Assembly (NCBI RefSeq): GCF_002078875.1
Contig: NC_034419.1
Location: forward strand, 19,965,516-20,029,515
Length of the DNA: 64,000 bases
From: Numida meleagris
Lineage: Eukaryota; Chordata; Aves; Galliformes; Numididae
Reading direction: 5' to 3'
Part shown: piece by piece, positions 60,716-64,000 of the stretch
Numbering within the stretch: position 1 is the first letter of the stretch
Layout of the letters: each line of letters begins with the position of its first letter
Made by a program: the position numbers and the translations under genes
Notes under the pieces: model-generated
Seen by the model: the letters and a program-made list of their open reading frames with translations, nothing else
What the model was told of the DNA's origin: nothing
Databases searched by the model: none

Positions 60716-61580
60716 TGAGAGAGATGCTTCCTTTACACTGACTGTTCTAGTATGCAGGGAACCTTTAAGGCATGGGGATAGAGAGAAGAAAATAAGCCTT
60801 GGTTTTGCTGGTATGATCTCAGCCAGCTGCTCTTTCCTTTAAGAGGCAGCATCAAGCTTAAAAGGTCTGTATGCAAAATCCTGATATTCTCCTTTCCCTT
60901 ACCTATAATACCCTAGGATGTTTTAGCCACAACAAGGCATAGAATGTCATTTTTCATGATGCCTACACAGTTCTGTATTGTGTATTTCAGTAAATTTAGA
61001 GAACTAAAAGGATTGTAACACTAGTTTCAAATGAGCATGGCTTTGTGGTTTTCGAAAAATGTTGGCTCTCCTGACTTTCTGTTGTTTTAGAAATCTTAAT
61101 GTCTGTGAATGCTCTGCTTAATAATAAAACGAAGTTTGAAGCTTACAGTAGTTGACACTGTCTCTTTAAGCTTCTCTACCTCTGCTTCATTACAAAAAAA
61201 CTACCAAATTACTGTTTTTTCTGTTTTCTGGTTCTGTGCTTTCCTGTTCTGAGGCATTGATTCTTTCTATGCAGGTGAATTATTTTTTGTATTTGTAAAC
61301 TGAGGTGGAAGACTGCAGCATTCATTAATCTTTGTGGAAACAATGTAATGGTCCACACAAAACTCAAAACCGCAGCTTTGTGTGGTGACTGCCTGCATCT
61401 TGCTGTGTTAGTATTGAAATTTGTGCCCCCCTATCTATTAGGAATTTCACCAATTGTATTTGAGGATAGACTGGAATCAATATGTGGGCCATTGTAGCTC
61501 ATCCATTAATAAACATCCCTTTGCCAGACAGGCAGACTCAGTTGCCTACTGGTCATTACTCTTTCTATTTCTTCTGCTTC
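60716..61580. other. intergenic, nothing recognised
   Basis: AT-rich sequence with no supported gene or repeat. Confidence 0.4.
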
Positions 61581-61842
61581 ATGCCTGTATGGGATCTGTC
61601 AGGTCACAGCCTGAACTGGTGACTGAGTACCTGGTGAAGGGGTGTAGCCAGCCCTGGGAGCACAAGTGGAAGCAATTCACCTGTGGGACCAGATGGGGTT
61701 GAGCCTGGCTCCACCCTTCCCTAACCTCAGTTAAGGGTTAGTAGCTGGAAGGGAAGCATCTCTCCCTGGAGACTGCCTCCTTTGGAGTGTTGGGTGAACC
61801 CTGGTCCTCAGGAAGGGGTAAGTGATTCCTTCTTTATAACAG
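61581..61842 (+). mobile_element. LTR-like interspersed repeat, copy 4
   Basis: Sense copy: GTCACAGCCTGAACTGGTGA, GAGTACCTGGTGAAGGGGTG, AGCCAGCCCTGGGAGCACAA, TTGAGCCTGGCTCCACCCTT, ACCTCAGTTAAGGGTTAGTA, CTCTCCCTGGAGACTGCC and a donor-like AGGGGTAAGTGATT near the end. If it starts TGTATGGGA and ends TTTATAACA it has the TG...CA ends of an LTR. Confidence 0.6.
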
Positions 61843-62163
61843 GATTGTGATCTCTGCCTTTCTAGGGGGATCTGAAACTGGTTTAAAGCAGTTATAACTG
61901 CTATGCATGTCCTTACAGTGCCCTTCCCTTTTTCTCTAAGGGAGATGAAGAGATTATCTCCTATTCTTTCAAGTGCTGTTGAAGGGGTTGATGTTCCTTT
62001 TTTTTTTTTTCCACTACTGCCTTGTTTCTGGAATGCTTCAATCAGACACAAGATAATGCTAGTAAGCTGACTATGTATTGCAGCTCTGGGAATGCCTAGA
62101 GCTAATGCCCTCTTCCATAAAGGGATTCTGCATTCTTGAGATTTTGTTTGCACCTTTTAAAAT

Positions 62164-63010
62164 TCATTTCCTTGTGGTTGAGCATCTATTCCGTTTCATG
62201 GGTCTCAGCTGATGATCACCCTGGGGCTTTAAACTCTGCTGCACATTGTCGCAGCCCGCTTCACAACTGTAACTAACAATGCCATGCATTAATTCTGCCC
62301 ATGCAGAGAGTTGTTTAAGGGTATTCTGTATGTAGTTACCATGTACAGGATTATGTTCTATGTCTCTCTTGATCTCATTCCATTTTGCAGTTTGATGGGG
62401 TTTAAAGATAGCAGAGGCTCCTCTAAGTGATTTAAGCACTGTGAAATCTACTGGAGCATATTACAGAATGTCATGAACCACTCATTTGTGCATTGCTTGT
62501 ATGCAGGCAGGTTTTGTGATGTCTGTGGGAAGCTCGCTTAAAGATTGAATGAGGATTACAAGGGGTTCACCTTGCTCCGTGGGGGTCTATTCTCCCAGCC
62601 CAATAAGCTACATGGCTGGTAGTGGAGTGAGGTGCATCTACCAGGCTGGGACCTAAGCTTGAGAAAGCTCCCAGAACCCAGAGGCTGTTTTCTTCATCCT
62701 CTCTTGGCATGATATAGTCTCCACCACTCAAGTGTACTTGCCAGGAGTATTCTGTTACAGTTTCATCTGGTTCTCTGCTATATCTCTCTTGCAAATTTGT
62801 CAGTGATAAGGGATCCCAGGGGATAGTTCTCATAGTACATTGTGGCTGACCACCCTAGGCTCCTACGGTTCTTCCTGCTTTAACAGCAGGTCTGCCTTCA
62901 TCTTCAGAGGGATTTATGGGAAACAAAAGATTGTCCTCTTCTGGACCTCTATAGTTAAGATTACCCCAGAAATCTCCATCCCAATCTTCAGGGGACACTA
63001 TTAGGTTCCT
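62164..63010 (-). mobile_element. endogenous retrovirus gag-like remnant (broken)
   Basis: Minus-strand frames resemble the gag region of avian endogenous retroviruses. One segment (62833-62567) includes VTEYSWQVHLSGGDY and HVAYWAGRIDP; the same frame continues upstream across a TAG at 62855-62857 to about 63000. A second segment (62439-62164) includes SLRGASAIFKPHQT and WAELMHG and is separated from the first by stops and a frame change. No complete gene, protease or polymerase was seen. The LTR-like repeat at 61.6 kb has the opposite orientation, so it is not obviously this element's LTR. Assignment is by resemblance and would need a profile search. Confidence 0.5.
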
Positions 63011-63311
63011 TATCTGTATGATTGAACCCCTACCCTTCTCCCTCCCATCCCCTGACCACCGTTAAATAGCAAGCTCTGCAGCTGTGGGACCCAACAGCTT
63101 GAAGAAGTGAGGCCCCTGGTCTGCTGAATATTTAGACTGGCATGGAGCAGCTCTGTAACTGATGTGGAATATCCCAGGGGGGATCATCCTGACTGGAGTA
63201 CTCAGTGAGTTTCCCAGGAGCCATTATACATGTAGGCTTCCCTGCCTGCCCTGATCGCACCCTGACCATCGACCTCTCTCATATCACTGTCTCATGGTTT
63301 TGGGCATCTTA

Positions 63312-64000
63312 TCAAAGAATCCTTGGAGTTGGAAGGGATCTTTAGTGGTCATCTAGTCCAAATCACCTGTGATGAATAGGGACATCCACAGCTAGATCAG
63401 GATGCCCAGGGCTTGATCCGGCCTTCCCTTGAAAGTCTCCAGGGATGGGGCATCCACTGCATCTCTGTACAACCTGTTCCGGTGCCTCATCACCCTCACT
63501 GTAAAGACTTTTTCCTTATAGCTAACCTAAATTTTCCATCTTTATCTTTGAAACCATTTCCCCTTGTTCTATCACCACAGACCCTGCTAAAGGGTCTGCC
63601 CCCTTCTTTCCTGTAGCTCCCATTCAGATATTGAAAGGCTGCTCTCAGGTCGCCTCGCAGCCTTCTCTTCTCTAGGCTGAACAGCCCCAGCTCTCCCAGC
63701 CTGTCCTCATAGGAGAGGGGTTTCATCCCTCGGTTCATATTCATGGCCCTTCTCTGGACATGCTCCAACAGGTCTATGTCTCTCCTGTACTGAGGACTCC
63801 ATATCTGGAGGCAGTACTCCAGGTGAGGCCTCCTCTGCACAGAGTAGAGAGGTGAGATCACCTCCCTTGACCTGCTGTCAGTGCTTTTTTTTTTTTTTTT
63901 TGTTTTCATGCAGCCCAGGATATCGTTGAGTTTCTGGGCTGTGAGGGCACATTGCTGGTCTCACATCCAGCTTTCTGTCCATGAAGTGCCCTCAAGTCTT
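63312..64000 (-). mobile_element. CR1 LINE, reverse orientation, runs off right edge
   Basis: The plus strand opens with an inverted CR1 3' region (AAAGAATCCTTGGAGTTGGA, AGGGATCTTTAGTGGTCATC) and continues through the complement of the reverse-transcriptase C-terminus; minus strand encodes [40 protein letters not shown] and [20 protein letters not shown], open from 63909 to 63496. A different CR1 subfamily from the 17.8-kb copy, judging by its 3' end. It contains an odd internal T run at about 63884-63901. Confidence 0.94.

Noticed and set aside
61731..62153. 140-codon minus-strand frame next to the gag-like remnant
   Set aside because: Partly antisense of the LTR-like repeat and includes a poly-Lys from a T run; no gag-like text seen.

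Overview
The window looks like a piece of a bird chromosome, most likely a galliform such as chicken. The evidence is many 5'-truncated CR1 LINE copies, a Galluhop-type mariner deletion derivative, an avian ERVL-type solo LTR, low gene density and sparse CpG islands. A 593-base run of N at 709-1301 follows a pyrimidine microsatellite.

One protein-coding gene can be supported: the 5' half of FGD5 (FYVE, RhoGEF and PH domain containing 5, a Cdc42 exchange factor best known from endothelium). It lies on the minus strand and covers about two thirds of the window. Three coding exons are visible: a 13-nt exon in a CpG island (42694-42706), a 2914-nt exon (29173-32086) and a 130-nt exon (5971-6100). 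Splice phases match at both junctions. Introns are about 10.6 kb and 23.1 kb, and a third intron runs off the left end. The catalytic DH, PH and FYVE exons must lie beyond the left edge. The tiny first exon adds 44 residues, with a second proline-rich KPPLAPKPK motif, upstream of the Met (MSRGPKPP) that aligns with the known FGD5 start.

Layout: 1-5970 FGD5 intron 3 (part); 5971-6100 exon 3; 6101-29172 intron 2 with three CR1 fragments and a recent 164-bp direct duplication; 29173-32086 the large exon; 32087-42693 intron 1 with one CR1 and one LTR-like repeat; 42320-43060 promoter CpG island with exon 1; 43095-43455 a pyrimidine tract; then about 20 kb with no recognised protein gene. That last stretch holds CR1 copies, the mariner, LTR-like repeats, an ERVL-type solo LTR and a broken gag-like ERV remnant.

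The most unusual non-coding structure is a diverged duplication. A CpG-rich block at about 55.02-56.18 kb reappears at about 58.42-59.45 kb. The first copy keeps its CpGs and has ETS, NRF1 and CCAAT motifs, with a strong CTCF-type motif just upstream. The second shows CpG-to-TpG/CpA decay at many aligned positions. This looks like a promoter or boundary element of which one copy has stayed unmethylated. No tRNA, rRNA or CRISPR was seen. All family names come from recognition by eye; no database search was possible.
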